DNA from: Thiohalorhabdus denitrificans
GTDB taxonomy: Bacteria; Pseudomonadota; Gammaproteobacteria; Thiohalorhabdales; Thiohalorhabdaceae
DNA: 64,000 bases
Assembly (NCBI RefSeq): GCF_001399755.1
Contig: NZ_LJCP01000011.1
Location: forward strand, 310,001 to 374,000
Direction of reading: 5' to 3'
Numbering within the stretch: position 1 is the first letter of the stretch; the number at the start of each line of letters is the position of its first letter. Positions 20,295 to 28,378 of this stretch are shown piece by piece. Under the pieces are notes generated by a model, which did not search any database, was not told the origin of the DNA, and saw only the letters and a list, made by a program, of their open reading frames with translations. The position numbers were made by a program, and so were the translations under genes.

Positions 20295-21572
20295 CTACGG
20301 ACGGGAACCGGCGGTGCGCACCAGATCTATCCAGCTCGCCCGGGCGGCACGCGCCATCTCCAGGGCGCGCAAGCGGGCATCGAGCTGGCCGCGGTAGGCA
20401 TCCAGCAGCTCCAGGATGCCCAGCTCCCCGGCGCGGTAGGCAGTCTCCGCGATCTCCGTCACCTCCCGGGACTTGGCCAGGGCCTGCTGCCGGAACTCGG
20501 TGGTGGCCTCGTCCAGCTCCCGCGTCTGCCGCCACAGGCCGCCCACCCGGGCTCGGGCCTGCTCGAGCAGCCGCCGGTAGCGGGCCTCGGCCCGGGTCTG
20601 GCGGGCGCTGGCGGCAGCCGCCTGCGCCTGGCCCCGGTCGAAGACCGGCATGGGAAAGGCCAGCTCCAGTAGCGGCCCGCCCCCTTCCGCCCCGGGCTGG
20701 TCCACCGTGGTGTAGCCCAGGCCCACGGTGGGGTCGGGGATCCAGGCCCGATTCGCCGCCCGCCGGCTGAGCCCGGCGGCGCGCGCCTCGGCCTGGAGGC
20801 GCCGCAGGTCCGCCCGCCGGTTCAGCGCCTCCCGGTAGCGGGCCAGGGAGGCCACCTCCCCGGGACGCAGGGTTCCCGCCACCTTCTCCGGCAAGCTGGC
20901 GGATTCGGGCAGCAGGGCCCGCAGGGCGGACCAGGCGCGCGCCCGCTCGGCCCGGGCCTGACGTAATTGGGCGCGCAGCGCCGCCCCCTCGCGCTCCAGC
21001 CGGCGCTGGTCGTACCCGGAGGCGGCCCCGGCCCGGCGCCGCTCGGCGACGATGCCGGCCACCCGGTCGAGGCGCTCGAGGCTCTCCTGCAGGGCCGCCA
21101 CCCGCCGCCGCTGGGCCAGCACCACAAAAAAGCGCTCCCGGACCCGGGCCCGGTGCTCCAGGCGCGTCCAGGTGTTGCCCCGCCGCACGCCCTCGGCGCG
21201 GGCACGGGCCGCCCGGGTCCGCAGGCCGCGCTGGCCGGACAGGTCGAACTCCTGGGATAGGCTGTAGAAGCGTTGGGTGGTTTCGCTGCCGTCCGCCGAG
21301 AAGCGCTCCTGGGAAAGGTTCAAGCGCGGATTGGGCCACAGCGACGCCTCGAGGGCCCGGCTCTCCGCCAGCTCCACCTCCGCCTGGAGCTCCCGCTGCA
21401 GGGGGGCGTACTCCTCGGACAGACTAAGGGCCCGCTCGATAGTAAGCGCCGAGCCCGCCCCAACCGCTGCCGTGCTCGGACCCAGGCCAGCGAGCAGGAG
21501 AAGCCCCACGGCCGAAAACCGACCTATGATCGGTTTTTTGGTCGTGGCGAAAGAAATTCGGGGTCCGCCCAT
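20295..21572 (-). CDS. TolC/CusC-type outer-membrane efflux channel
   Basis: A 425-residue outer-membrane factor, the exit duct for the RND pump. It shows the OEP family pattern: LTIERALSLSEEYAPLQRE, long helices rich in Ala/Arg/Glu, WPNPRLNLSQERF, and a second repeat with IPDPTVGLGYTTVD and AYRAGELGILELLDAYR. The start at 21572 has AGAGGA six to seven bases upstream and yields an N-terminus MGGPRISFATTKKPIIGRF before the hydrophobic export signal. A GTG about 22 codons in is an alternative. The codons for KKPIIGRF overlap a BlaI-type operator. It starts 10 bp after the protease gene ends. Confidence 0.85.
   Translation of the reverse strand: MGGPRISFATTKKPIIGRFSAVGLLLLAGLGPSTAAVGAGSALTIERALSLSEEYAPLQRELQAEVELAESRALEASLWPNPRLNLSQERFSADGSETTQRFYSLSQEFDLSGQRGLRTRAARARAEGVRRGNTWTRLEHRARVRERFFVVLAQRRRVAALQESLERLDRVAGIVAERRRAGAASGYDQRRLEREGAALRAQLRQARAERARAWSALRALLPESASLPEKVAGTLRPGEVASLARYREALNRRADLRRLQAEARAAGLSRRAANRAWIPDPTVGLGYTTVDQPGAEGGGPLLELAFPMPVFDRGQAQAAAASARQTRAEARYRRLLEQARARVGGLWRQTRELDEATTEFRQQALAKSREVTEIAETAYRAGELGILELLDAYRGQLDARLRALEMARAARASWIDLVRTAGSRP
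21514..21538 (-). promoter_or_regulatory. Second BlaI-type operator, inside the 5' coding region of the channel gene
   Basis: Over 25 bp, 22 positions equal the operator in front of the repressor gene. It contains AAAACCGA and ATGATCGGTTTTT half-sites around the same centre. It begins 34 bases after the start codon of the TolC-like gene. Binding here could block elongation or a local promoter, or it could mark a downstream true start. Confidence 0.6.
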
Positions 21573-21582
21573 GTGGCTTCCT

Positions 21583-22548
21583 CTAGAGGTGGCCCAGGAG
21601 GGTTTCCAGGCCGTGGTGGAACTGCGGAGAAAAGGAGAGTGCCGCCAGGGCGAGCCCCACCAGGGCGGAGCCCGTTCCCCGCCAAGGTTGAAGGCCGGCG
21701 GGGACATCCTCCAGGAGCGCCTGTACCCGGGCCTCCAGGGGATCCCCCGTGAACCCCGGCCCCGGGGCGGGAACGGGGCGCATGCGGGCCACTGCCAGCA
21801 GCGCCTCGGCCACCGTGACCCGATCGCCCACGGTTCGAGCGGCCGCCTCGTCGGCGGCGCGCTCCACGGCCAGTCCGAGCTCCCGGTACAACGCCCGGCC
21901 GGTACCCGGGAGGTGCAGGACCGTGCCCAGCCGCGCCAAAACCAACCGCAGGGGGTCCCGGCGAAGCCGATGGGCGGCCTCGTGGGCCCGCACCGCTCGG
22001 TCCTGCTGGGGAGAAAGGAGGTCCAACAGCCCACGGGAGAACAGCACGTTGGGCCGCAGCAAGCCCACCGTGGCGGCTACGGGCTGGGCAGTTTCCAGGA
22101 TCCGGGTCGGCCCCTGGCGCTCCTCGCGGGCCACCCTCCGCAGCGTCCGCCACGGTCGATTGGCCCGCTCCAGCACTCGCACCTTGTACACCCCGCCCAA
22201 GGTCAGGCCCGCGGCCAACAGGCCCAGCAGGGCCCACGCCCCGGGGACCTCCGGCGTGGTGCCGGGGTGCAGCAGGCAGAGGTGGCTGTGGTGGGTACCG
22301 TGCAGCAGGCAGTGGTCGGCCGTCAGGCCCAGCGCGGCCGAGACAGAAGGAGCGACCACCACGGCCACCGCCATCAGCCCGGCCAGCAGGGGGAGGAGCG
22401 CCCAGACCAGCAACAGATTGGCCTGCTGCTCCACGGGCATTCGTTGCAGCAAGCCCAGGACCCTGGGCCGAACAAGCTGGCTGAGGGCCGCGGCCACTGC
22501 TCCAGCCACCAGCCCCACCGCCGCCAGGATCAGGATCAAGGAGGGCAT
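21583..22548 (-). CDS. BlaR1-like M56 membrane metalloprotease with a Cys/His-rich periplasmic loop
   Basis: A 321-residue integral membrane protease predicted to inactivate the BlaI-type repressor. The zinc-protease motif is HEAAH (189-193, in VRAHEAAHRL) with a third ligand near E229. There are four hydrophobic segments (about 1-22, 42-66, 103-120, 293-306), as in the membrane core of BlaR1. The C-terminal penicillin-binding sensor of BlaR1 is missing; only about 15 residues follow the last helix. Between helices 2 and 3, extracytoplasmic in BlaR1, lies DHCLLHGTHHSHLCLLHPG (78-96) with two Cys and six His, a plausible metal sensor. Its start is 2 bp after the repressor stop. Confidence 0.85.
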   Translation of the reverse strand: MPSLILILAAVGLVAGAVAAALSQLVRPRVLGLLQRMPVEQQANLLLVWALLPLLAGLMAVAVVVAPSVSAALGLTADHCLLHGTHHSHLCLLHPGTTPEVPGAWALLGLLAAGLTLGGVYKVRVLERANRPWRTLRRVAREERQGPTRILETAQPVAATVGLLRPNVLFSRGLLDLLSPQQDRAVRAHEAAHRLRRDPLRLVLARLGTVLHLPGTGRALYRELGLAVERAADEAAARTVGDRVTVAEALLAVARMRPVPAPGPGFTGDPLEARVQALLEDVPAGLQPWRGTGSALVGLALAALSFSPQFHHGLETLLGHL

Positions 22549-22550
22549 GG

Positions 22551-22949
22551 TCAGTCCGAGCCCTTGGCGCCCTGGGCCCGCTTCCAAGCGATCAGCGCCT
22601 CCAGGCGGTCGAGGGCCGCCTCATCCTGTTCGGCCGCAAAATCCACGAAGGCGGTGAGCAGGGTATCGGCCCCCTCCTCGCCGGCCACCGGCGCGGTGGC
22701 CCCCTCGATCAGGCGCGCCAGCAGTTCCTCGCGCTCCAGGGCGGGGCGGTAGGTGTAGGCGTGCCCTTCCTTGGTCCGATGCAGGAGCTCCTTGCGGTAC
22801 AGCCGCTCCAGGGTGGACTGGATGGTGTTCAGGGAGATGCCGCGGCGCGCCCCGAGGCGCCCGTGGACCGCCTTGGCGTGGTCCGCCCCGCGGGCCCACA
22901 GATCCTCCAGCACCGCCACCTCGAGCTCGCCCAACCGCAGGTTTGTCAT
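22551..22949 (-). CDS. BlaI/MecI/CopY-family transcriptional repressor
   Basis: A 132-residue dimeric winged-helix repressor. The N-terminus LRLGELEVAVLEDLWARG and the recognition region ISLNTIQSTLERLYRKELLHRTKEGHAYTYRP are typical of BlaI (compare the conserved TV..TL.RL..KG). The C-terminal half provides dimerisation and, in BlaI, the cleavage site. No CopY-type CxCxxxxCxC metal hook is present, so metal sensing must be by the partner protease. The start at 22949 has GGAAGGA upstream. The ATG at 22985 lies within the operator. It is coupled to the protease gene. Confidence 0.9.
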   Translation of the reverse strand: MTNLRLGELEVAVLEDLWARGADHAKAVHGRLGARRGISLNTIQSTLERLYRKELLHRTKEGHAYTYRPALEREELLARLIEGATAPVAGEEGADTLLTAFVDFAAEQDEAALDRLEALIAWKRAQGAKGSD

Positions 22950-22971
22950 ATGAGAATGTCCTTCCGCCCCA

Positions 22972-22996
22972 AAAAACCGATCCATGATCGGTTTTT
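22972..22996 (-). promoter_or_regulatory. BlaI-type operator upstream of the repressor gene
   Basis: Perfect 11-bp arms AAAAACCGATC and GATCGGTTTTT are separated by CAT. The palindrome is centred 35 bp before the repressor start codon, between it and the end of the CDF gene, where autorepression is expected. A weak -35 (TTGCGC) lies upstream on the minus strand. A near copy is present at 21514-21538. Confidence 0.8.
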
Positions 22997-23032
22997 ACCC
23001 TAACCCGCGCCGCGGGCGCAACTCCTCCGCGG

Positions 23033-23677
23033 TTACCCCGTGGCGCCTCCGCCGTCACCCGCGGGGACCATCCGCCATTGCCTCCAGGAATCAACCAGGA
23101 CCTCCCAGGCGGAATGCAGGAACACGGCGGCGATCACCAGGCCCATGGCCAAGTCCGGCCACGGTGTGGCGGTAATCGCCACCGCGCCGGCAGCCAGGAT
23201 CACCCCGGTATTGGCGATCAGGTCGTTGCGCGAGCACAGCCACACCGAGCGCATGTTGATGTCCTCGCCCCGGTGCCGCCACAGCAGGGCGAAGCACACT
23301 ACATTGGCGGCCAGGGCCACGGCAGCCACCGCCCCCATGGGCAGGGCGGCAGGCAGTTCCGGCAGGAAGGCCCGGTAGGCGGTCTGGCCCAGCACGAACA
23401 GGCCGAAGGCCAGCATGATCAGGCCCTTGAACAGGGCGGCCCCGGCCCGCTTGCGGACGCTGGCGCCCACTACCACCAGGCTCACCCCATAGGTGAGGGC
23501 GTCACCGAGCATGTCCAGGGAGTCCGCCAGCAGGGCCACCGAGCCGATCAGCAGCCCGGCGGTAAGCTCCACGCCGAACATGACCGTATTGATGCCCAGC
23601 ACCGCCTTCAGGGTGCGGGACTGGTGCTGGTTGGTAGCGGTCGGGGCGCAGGAATCGTCGCCGCAGCATCCGCTCAC
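23033..23677 (-). CDS. Short cation diffusion facilitator-like transporter
   Basis: A 214-residue inner-membrane protein with the six-helix CDF core but no C-terminal cytoplasmic domain. The N-terminus SGCCGDDSCAP carries three cysteines. Helix 2 reads ADSLDMLGDALTYG and helix 5 CSRNDLIANTGV, in which the usual His/Asp site is partly replaced by Cys/Asn. These changes suggest a softer or different metal, but no substrate can be assigned. It precedes the repressor gene by 83 bp on the same strand. It may be transcribed from its own promoter, since the BlaI-type operator lies between the two. Confidence 0.82.
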   Translation of the reverse strand: MSGCCGDDSCAPTATNQHQSRTLKAVLGINTVMFGVELTAGLLIGSVALLADSLDMLGDALTYGVSLVVVGASVRKRAGAALFKGLIMLAFGLFVLGQTAYRAFLPELPAALPMGAVAAVALAANVVCFALLWRHRGEDINMRSVWLCSRNDLIANTGVILAAGAVAITATPWPDLAMGLVIAAVFLHSAWEVLVDSWRQWRMVPAGDGGGATG

Positions 23678-23734
23678 GATTGCCTCCTAGGACTCAGGAT
23701 CTTCCGGGTTCTTGGGCGTGCCGCCGGCCCCATT

Positions 23735-24313
23735 TTACAGAGTCGCGGCCCGCCACAGGGCCCAGGCACCAAAGGCCAGGAACAGCGCCGCCGCCACCCG
23801 GTGCACCCAAACCGCCGGGACGCGGCGCAGCAGGGTGGCGCCGACGACCACTCCGAGCACGGACACCAGCCACAGGGCCAGGGTTCCGCCCAGGAAGACC
23901 GCCAGGGTGTCGCCGGTGCTCGCGGCCAGGGCCACCAGGGCGAGCTGGGTCTTGTCGCCGAGCTCGGCGACGAAGATCAGGGCGAAGCTACCGAGGGCCA
24001 CCCGCCAGCCGCCCCGGGCGGCCACGTCCTCCACCTCCTCGTCCTCCTCGCCCTCGCGCCAGATGCGGTAGCCAAAGGCCAGGAACAGCAGCCCCGCCGC
24101 CAGCAGGATCCAGCGCTCGGGCACCAGCTCGTAGAGGGCCGCGCCCACCGCCACCGCCAGCACATTCAGCACCAGGAAGGCGCCCAGGATGCCGGCCAGG
24201 ACCGGGGCGGCCCGGTGGCGGTGGGCCAGGCTCATGGCCACCAGCTGGGTCTTGTCGCCCAGCTCGGCGATGAACAGGACGGCGAAGGTGGAGGCGACGG
24301 TGGCCAGGCTCAT
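23735..24313 (-). CDS. GDT1/UPF0016-family cation transporter
   Basis: A 192-residue membrane protein with two homologous halves, each carrying the signature ELGDKTQ (FIAELGDKTQLVAM near 14-27 and FVAELGDKTQLALV near 112-125). Members of this family (MneA, yeast Gdt1, TMEM165) move Mn2+ or Ca2+, most often exporting Mn2+ in bacteria. The acidic linker EGEEDEEVEDV lies between the halves. It is the first gene of the minus-strand metal locus, 57 bp upstream of the CDF-like gene. Confidence 0.9.
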   Translation of the reverse strand: MSLATVASTFAVLFIAELGDKTQLVAMSLAHRHRAAPVLAGILGAFLVLNVLAVAVGAALYELVPERWILLAAGLLFLAFGYRIWREGEEDEEVEDVAARGGWRVALGSFALIFVAELGDKTQLALVALAASTGDTLAVFLGGTLALWLVSVLGVVVGATLLRRVPAVWVHRVAAALFLAFGAWALWRAATL

Positions 24314-24560
24314 GGGCGCTCCTCGGGCCGGGGAAGCGGTACAGGATACCGCCCCAGGCCCGCCGGCTCATCCCGTCACGGTCCCAGGCCTGCCCGCACG
24401 TTTGTTTGGCGGGCACCGCCCCTGCCCGAGTTAGCAGCGGCCCAGCGCACGAGGCCGAGGAGATCCCCCTTCCCGGCCCCGGGATCGGCCACAAGGCGGG
24501 TGAAGGTTCCTGCCTCTAGTTCCTGCGGTTAACGGGAAAGGCGGCCTTCCCCCGGAACCG

Positions 24561-24596
24561 TTGACAGGGTGAAGAACTGCGGATTAAAGAATTAAT
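24561..24596 (+). promoter_or_regulatory. Predicted promoter and ArsR-type operator
   Basis: A consensus -35 TTGACA (24561-24566) is followed after 18 bp by TAAAGA. An AT-rich dyad, ATTAA-AGAA-TTAAT (24583-24596), overlaps the -10 region about 30 bp before the arsR-family start. The dyad is a likely autoregulatory site; AT-rich dyads are typical of ArsR/SmtB regulators. Confidence 0.55.
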
Positions 24597-24625
24597 AGAA
24601 TTTGCAACTCCTGGACTACTGAACC

Positions 24626-24991
24626 ATGAGCCAGCAGCCCGCCCGTTTTGCCCTGTTCTCGGAGGTCTTCAAGGCCCTCGGCCACCCCAAGCGCCTGGAG
24701 ATCATCCACGCCCTACGCGCGGGGGAGCGCACGGCAACCCAGCTCGCCGAGGCCACCAACCTCTCCAAGACCGCGGTCAGCCAGCACCTCTCCGTGCTCA
24801 AGGCCCAGGCCCTGGTGCTGTGCGACAAGCGGGGCTCCTTCTGCTACTACCGGGTGGCCTCGTCGGCGGTGTTCTCCGTGTGCGAGGGGGTGCGCCAGCT
24901 GGTGCTGGAGCAGGTGGAGTCCTTCGAGGCGGTGCGGCCCTTCCTGGCCCCCCTGGACGGCGGCCGCACCGGGGAGGCCGGCGATGGCTGA
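24626..24991 (+). CDS. ArsR/SmtB-family transcriptional regulator
   Basis: A 121-residue winged-helix repressor. The DNA-binding region reads FKALGHPKRLEIIHALRAGERTATQLAEATNLSKTAVSQHLSVLKAQALV, followed by the wing CDKRGSFCYYRV. Cysteines occur in the wing (LCDKRGSFCYY) and helix 5 (FSVCEG), but there is no ELCVCDL metal motif. The effector may be a metal, a metalloid or reactive sulfur. Together with the downstream transporter and rhodanese, a sulfur-linked signal is reasonable but unproven. It overlaps the transporter gene by 8 bp. Confidence 0.88.
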   Translation: MSQQPARFALFSEVFKALGHPKRLEIIHALRAGERTATQLAEATNLSKTAVSQHLSVLKAQALVLCDKRGSFCYYRVASSAVFSVCEGVRQLVLEQVESFEAVRPFLAPLDGGRTGEAGDG

Positions 24992-26321
24992 CGTTCCGGA
25001 AGGGAAAGGACACGCCGCCTACACCCACGGCATCCGCCCCAATCTGGGCCAGTTCCTCTTCCAGATGCTGCAGGTCTTCTTCGTCGGCCTGACCATCGGC
25101 CTGCAGCGCAACGTGGTGCCCGCCCTGGCCGAGGAGGAGTTCGGCCTCGCGCCCGGCTCCTACCTCCTGTTCATGGCCTTCATCATCAGCTTCGGCTTCG
25201 TGAAGGGGGCGCTGAACTTCGTGGCCGGGCGGCTCTCGGAGCGGGTGGGCCGGCGCCGGGTACTGCTGTGGGGCTGGCTAGCGGCGCTGCCCATCCCCTT
25301 CCTGATCCTCTACGCGCCCTCCTGGGACTGGATCGTCGCCGCCAACGTCCTGTTGGGCGTGAACCAGGGCTTCGCCTGGTCCATGACCGTCACCTCCAAG
25401 GCGGACATCACCCGCGCCGAGCAGCGCGGCCTGGCCACCGGCTTCAACGAGTTCGCCGGCTACACCGGCGTGGCCATCGCCGGCGTCGTCACCGGCTACC
25501 TGGCGGCGGACATGGATCCGCGCTGGGCGCTGTTCCTGTTCGGCCTGACCGTGGCCCTGGTGGCCCTGGCCACCGCCTGGCTGTTCGCCGCCGAGACCCT
25601 GCACTGGGCGCGCGCCGAGGCCCACGCCCACGCCAGCGGCACACACAAGGGACCCCGCCCGCGCTTCCCCGAAAACGTCTCCGACCATCCGGGCACCCGG
25701 GAGATCTTCACCCTGGTCTCCTTCCGCCACCGCACCTTCGCCGCCCTGTCCCAGGCAGGCAGCGTGGAGAAGTTCGTGGACGCCCTGGTGTGGGCGTTCT
25801 TCCCCGCCTGGCTGCACGCCCAGGGGCTCACCGTGGTAGCCATCGGCTGGGTGGTGGGCGTGTTCGGCGTGGTGTGGGGCGCCAGCCAGCTGTGGACCGG
25901 CCCCCTCTCCGACCGGATCGGCCGCAAGGGCCCCATCGTGGCCGGCATGTGGATCTGCGGGGCCGGGGTGGCGGCCACCCTCCTGGTGGAGGGCTTCTGG
26001 CTGTGGTGCGCCACCGCCGCGGTGGCCGGGGTGGGCATGGCCCTGCTCTACCCCACCCTCATCGCCGCGGTGAGCGACATCTCCCACCCCAACTGGCGGA
26101 GCTCGTCGCTGGGCGTCTACCGCTTCTGGCGGGACACCGGCTACGGCCTCGGCGGCCTGGCCATCGGCCTCGCCGCCGACGCCACCGGCGCCCTAGAGAC
26201 CGGCTTCTGGCTCACCGCCATCGCCATGGGGCTGTCGGGCCTCTGGGTGCTGCTCGCCGCCGAGGAGACCCACCCGCGCCTCAACCCCGCTCCCCAACTC
26301 CGGCCCGCCGTGGAGGAATGA
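24984..26321 (+). CDS. Major facilitator superfamily transporter
   Basis: A 445-residue inner-membrane protein with 12 predicted helices and the MFS loop motifs GRLSERVGRRRVLL after helix 2 and GPLSDRIGRKGPI in the second half. A His-containing central loop (ARAEAHAHASGTHKG) separates the halves. The ATG at 24984 has GGGGAGG six bases upstream and overlaps the regulator gene, so expression is coupled. The substrate is unknown. Regulation by an ArsR protein and linkage to a rhodanese suggest export of a metal, metalloid or sulfur compound. Confidence 0.88.
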   Translation: MADVPEGKGHAAYTHGIRPNLGQFLFQMLQVFFVGLTIGLQRNVVPALAEEEFGLAPGSYLLFMAFIISFGFVKGALNFVAGRLSERVGRRRVLLWGWLAALPIPFLILYAPSWDWIVAANVLLGVNQGFAWSMTVTSKADITRAEQRGLATGFNEFAGYTGVAIAGVVTGYLAADMDPRWALFLFGLTVALVALATAWLFAAETLHWARAEAHAHASGTHKGPRPRFPENVSDHPGTREIFTLVSFRHRTFAALSQAGSVEKFVDALVWAFFPAWLHAQGLTVVAIGWVVGVFGVVWGASQLWTGPLSDRIGRKGPIVAGMWICGAGVAATLLVEGFWLWCATAAVAGVGMALLYPTLIAAVSDISHPNWRSSSLGVYRFWRDTGYGLGGLAIGLAADATGALETGFWLTAIAMGLSGLWVLLAAEETHPRLNPAPQLRPAVEE

Positions 26322-26323
26322 TC

Positions 26324-26671
26324 ATGGCCCGAAGCTACGAAGAGCTGCTGGAGGAGATCGAGGCCCGGGTCCCGCACCTGGAGCCCGGCGATCTTCCCGG
26401 CCTGGAGGCGGACGGGGCCTTGATCGTGGACGTTCGGCGGCCGGAGGAATACACCGAGGGCCACATCCTCGGGGCCGTCAACCTGCCCCGGGACAAGCTG
26501 GAGGCCCAGATCGAGGAGCATCTGGAGCGGCCCCACCAGCCGGTGGTGGTCTACTGCGGCGGCCGGGGCCGTTCCACCCTGGCGGGCTGGGCCCTGGAGG
26601 AGATGGGCGTGAACGTCCGGGTCCTGCACGGCGGGCTGGCGGCCTGGAAGGCCCTGCAGGAAAAGACGTAG
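26324..26671 (+). CDS. Single-domain rhodanese (sulfurtransferase)
   Basis: A 115-residue cytoplasmic rhodanese. It contains LIVDVRRPEEYTEGHILGAVNLPR and the active-site loop YCGGRGRST with the catalytic Cys. The ATG at 26324 lies seven bases after GGAGG, while the ATG at 26318 overlaps the transporter stop but is too close to that site. It transfers sulfane sulfur to thiol acceptors. It completes an arsR-transporter-rhodanese operon and may process a sulfur species moved by, or signalled to, its neighbours. Confidence 0.9.
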   Translation: MARSYEELLEEIEARVPHLEPGDLPGLEADGALIVDVRRPEEYTEGHILGAVNLPRDKLEAQIEEHLERPHQPVVVYCGGRGRSTLAGWALEEMGVNVRVLHGGLAAWKALQEKT

Positions 26672-26771
26672 CCCTGCCCGGCGTTTCTGATTTTCTGTTC
26701 GCATTCAGGTGCTTACGGCGCCTCTTAAAGGCTATCCGCGCATTTTTAACGCACCCGTGACCAGAGCCGGA

Positions 26772-27866
26772 CTAGCCCGGCCCTTCGGCGCCGAACCGGG
26801 TCATCTCCAGGAAACCCTCCCCCTGCCTGTCCCCCGAGACCTGCATGGCGCCCTCCCAGTAGGTGGGATTGAAGGGCCCCGTGCCGCGCATCTCCTGGTG
26901 GTCGAACAGGGGCTCCGCGCGCAGGGTGAGCTCGCCGGCCCGGATCTCCCAGGCCACGGGGTAGGTGTGGCCGGTCTCCGGCGAGGTCCACCGGCGCAGG
27001 GCCCGCCAGCGGACCTCCCGCGGGCCCAGATGCGTCACGGAGCGGTCGGGGTGAATGCGGGTGCCGGCGGCGTAGGCCGTGGCCCCCGCCGCGTCGCGGA
27101 AGCGGTAGGCCATGAGCCCGCCGCCGTCGTCCAGGCGCAGCCCCACCCAGTCCCAGCCCGCCGTGCCCTCCGGCAGGAAGGTGGAGGTCCACTCGTGGTC
27201 GAACCAGGCGGTACCCTCCACCGCCCGCGTCTCGCCGTCCACCGGCAGGGTGCCGCGCACCTGCATGGCCGGGTAGGTGTAGTAGTAGCTCGCCACCGAG
27301 CCGTCGGCGTTCTTGGCGCTCACGCCCTGGGGGCCCTGGCGGACCGCCTCCCCCGTGGGCGAGAGGCGCAGGTCCCAGGGGCCGGGCTCGCCGCCCATGC
27401 GCAGCCGCCAGAAGCCCTCGGGGTCGCTCTCCAGCAGCCAGTCGCGGATGCCCACCTCCAGGCGGCCCGTTCCCAGCCGCCCGCCGTCTGGACCCACCCG
27501 GGCCAGGCGGCGCCAGTGGCGGAAGTCCTCGGTGGCCGGGTCGGCCAGGGCGGCGTGGGCGCTGATCACCTGGCGCGGCGTGAAGGCGGAGGGGTTGTCC
27601 TCCCAGGGCCCCGGCTCGGGCCTGTTGCGGAAGAAGGTCACCTCGAAGGTGCGCCGGCCGCCACCGGACAGCTCCAGGAAGCCGGTGAAGTACCACCACT
27701 CGATGGCGAAATCCGGGTGGGCGGCGTGGTCGGCGGGCAGGCGCACGGGCCGTTTGCGGGTCACCTCGCCGTAGGGTGCCCACCCGGCAGCCCGCCCAAC
27801 GCCGGGCAGGAGGGCGGGGCCGGTCAGGGCCAACAGACGGAGGAAGGCACGGCGGGAGCAGGACAA
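26772..27866 (-). CDS. AttH/CrtC-type lipocalin-like secreted protein
   Basis: A 364-residue exported protein. It has an N-terminal twin-Arg-type signal (RRAFLRLLALTGPALLPGVGRA) and two lipocalin-like beta domains of the AttH/carotenoid 1,2-hydratase family. Key family stretches are DFAIEWWYFTGFLE, HAALADPA, YYYTYPAMQVRGTL, GTAWFDHEWTS and GWDWVGLRLDDG. AttH proteins are usually encoded with an ABC ATPase and an FtsX-type permease, which lie just upstream here, so it probably handles a lipid or hydrophobic ligand at the envelope. The exact reaction is unknown. Confidence 0.85.
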   Translation of the reverse strand: MSCSRRAFLRLLALTGPALLPGVGRAAGWAPYGEVTRKRPVRLPADHAAHPDFAIEWWYFTGFLELSGGGRRTFEVTFFRNRPEPGPWEDNPSAFTPRQVISAHAALADPATEDFRHWRRLARVGPDGGRLGTGRLEVGIRDWLLESDPEGFWRLRMGGEPGPWDLRLSPTGEAVRQGPQGVSAKNADGSVASYYYTYPAMQVRGTLPVDGETRAVEGTAWFDHEWTSTFLPEGTAGWDWVGLRLDDGGGLMAYRFRDAAGATAYAAGTRIHPDRSVTHLGPREVRWRALRRWTSPETGHTYPVAWEIRAGELTLRAEPLFDHQEMRGTGPFNPTYWEGAMQVSGDRQGEGFLEMTRFGAEGPG

Positions 27867-27868
27867 GG

Positions 27869-28324
27869 CTACTTCCCCTGGTCCGGAGGGGCCTGGAGCC
27901 AGAAGGTCACGGGGCCGTCGTTGGTGAGGCTTACCTCCATATCGGCCCCGAAGCGCCCCGCCGCCACCGGATCATGGGCCTCCCGCGCCCGCTCCAGGAG
28001 GTGACCGAACAGGCGCTCGCCCTCCTCCGGCGGGGCGGCGGTGCCGAAGCTGGGGCGGGTGCCCTTCTGGGTATCGGCGGCCAGGGTGAACTGCGGCACC
28101 AGCAGCAGGCCGCCGCCGGTGTCGCGCAGGGAACGGTTCATGCGGCCCTCCTCGTCGGGGAAGACCCGGTAGCCCAGCAGCCGCTCCAGGAGGCGCTCCA
28201 CCTGGGCCTCGCCGTCGCCCCGCTCCACGCCCACCAGAACCACCAGGCCGGGGCCGATGGCGCCTACGGCCTCGCCGGCCACCGTCACCCGGGCCTCGGT
28301 CACGCGCTGCAGCAGTCCGATCAT
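27869..28324 (-). CDS. dtd: D-aminoacyl-tRNA deacylase
   Basis: A 151-residue cytoplasmic enzyme that removes D-amino acids, and glycine, mischarged on tRNA. It has the family motifs VPQFTLAADTQKGTRPSF (active-site SQFTL equivalent, with Pro for Ser) and the C-terminal LTNDGPVTFWL (Gly-cisPro motif NXGPVT). The start at 28324 gives the canonical MIGLLQRVTEARV. It sits between the AttH gene (2 bp away) and the permease, in an operon of otherwise unrelated function. Confidence 0.93.
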   Translation of the reverse strand: MIGLLQRVTEARVTVAGEAVGAIGPGLVVLVGVERGDGEAQVERLLERLLGYRVFPDEEGRMNRSLRDTGGGLLLVPQFTLAADTQKGTRPSFGTAAPPEEGERLFGHLLERAREAHDPVAAGRFGADMEVSLTNDGPVTFWLQAPPDQGK

Positions 28325-28378
28325 GGGGGCGAACCTCTTTTCGGAAATTGGCCATCCGGTTGGTTCAGGATAGGCAAT

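Noticed and set aside
22972-22996. Start of the repressor at the ATG at 22985
   Set aside because: That codon is inside the operator palindrome and has no suitable ribosome site, while the ATG at 22949 has GGAAGGA upstream and gives the family N-terminus.
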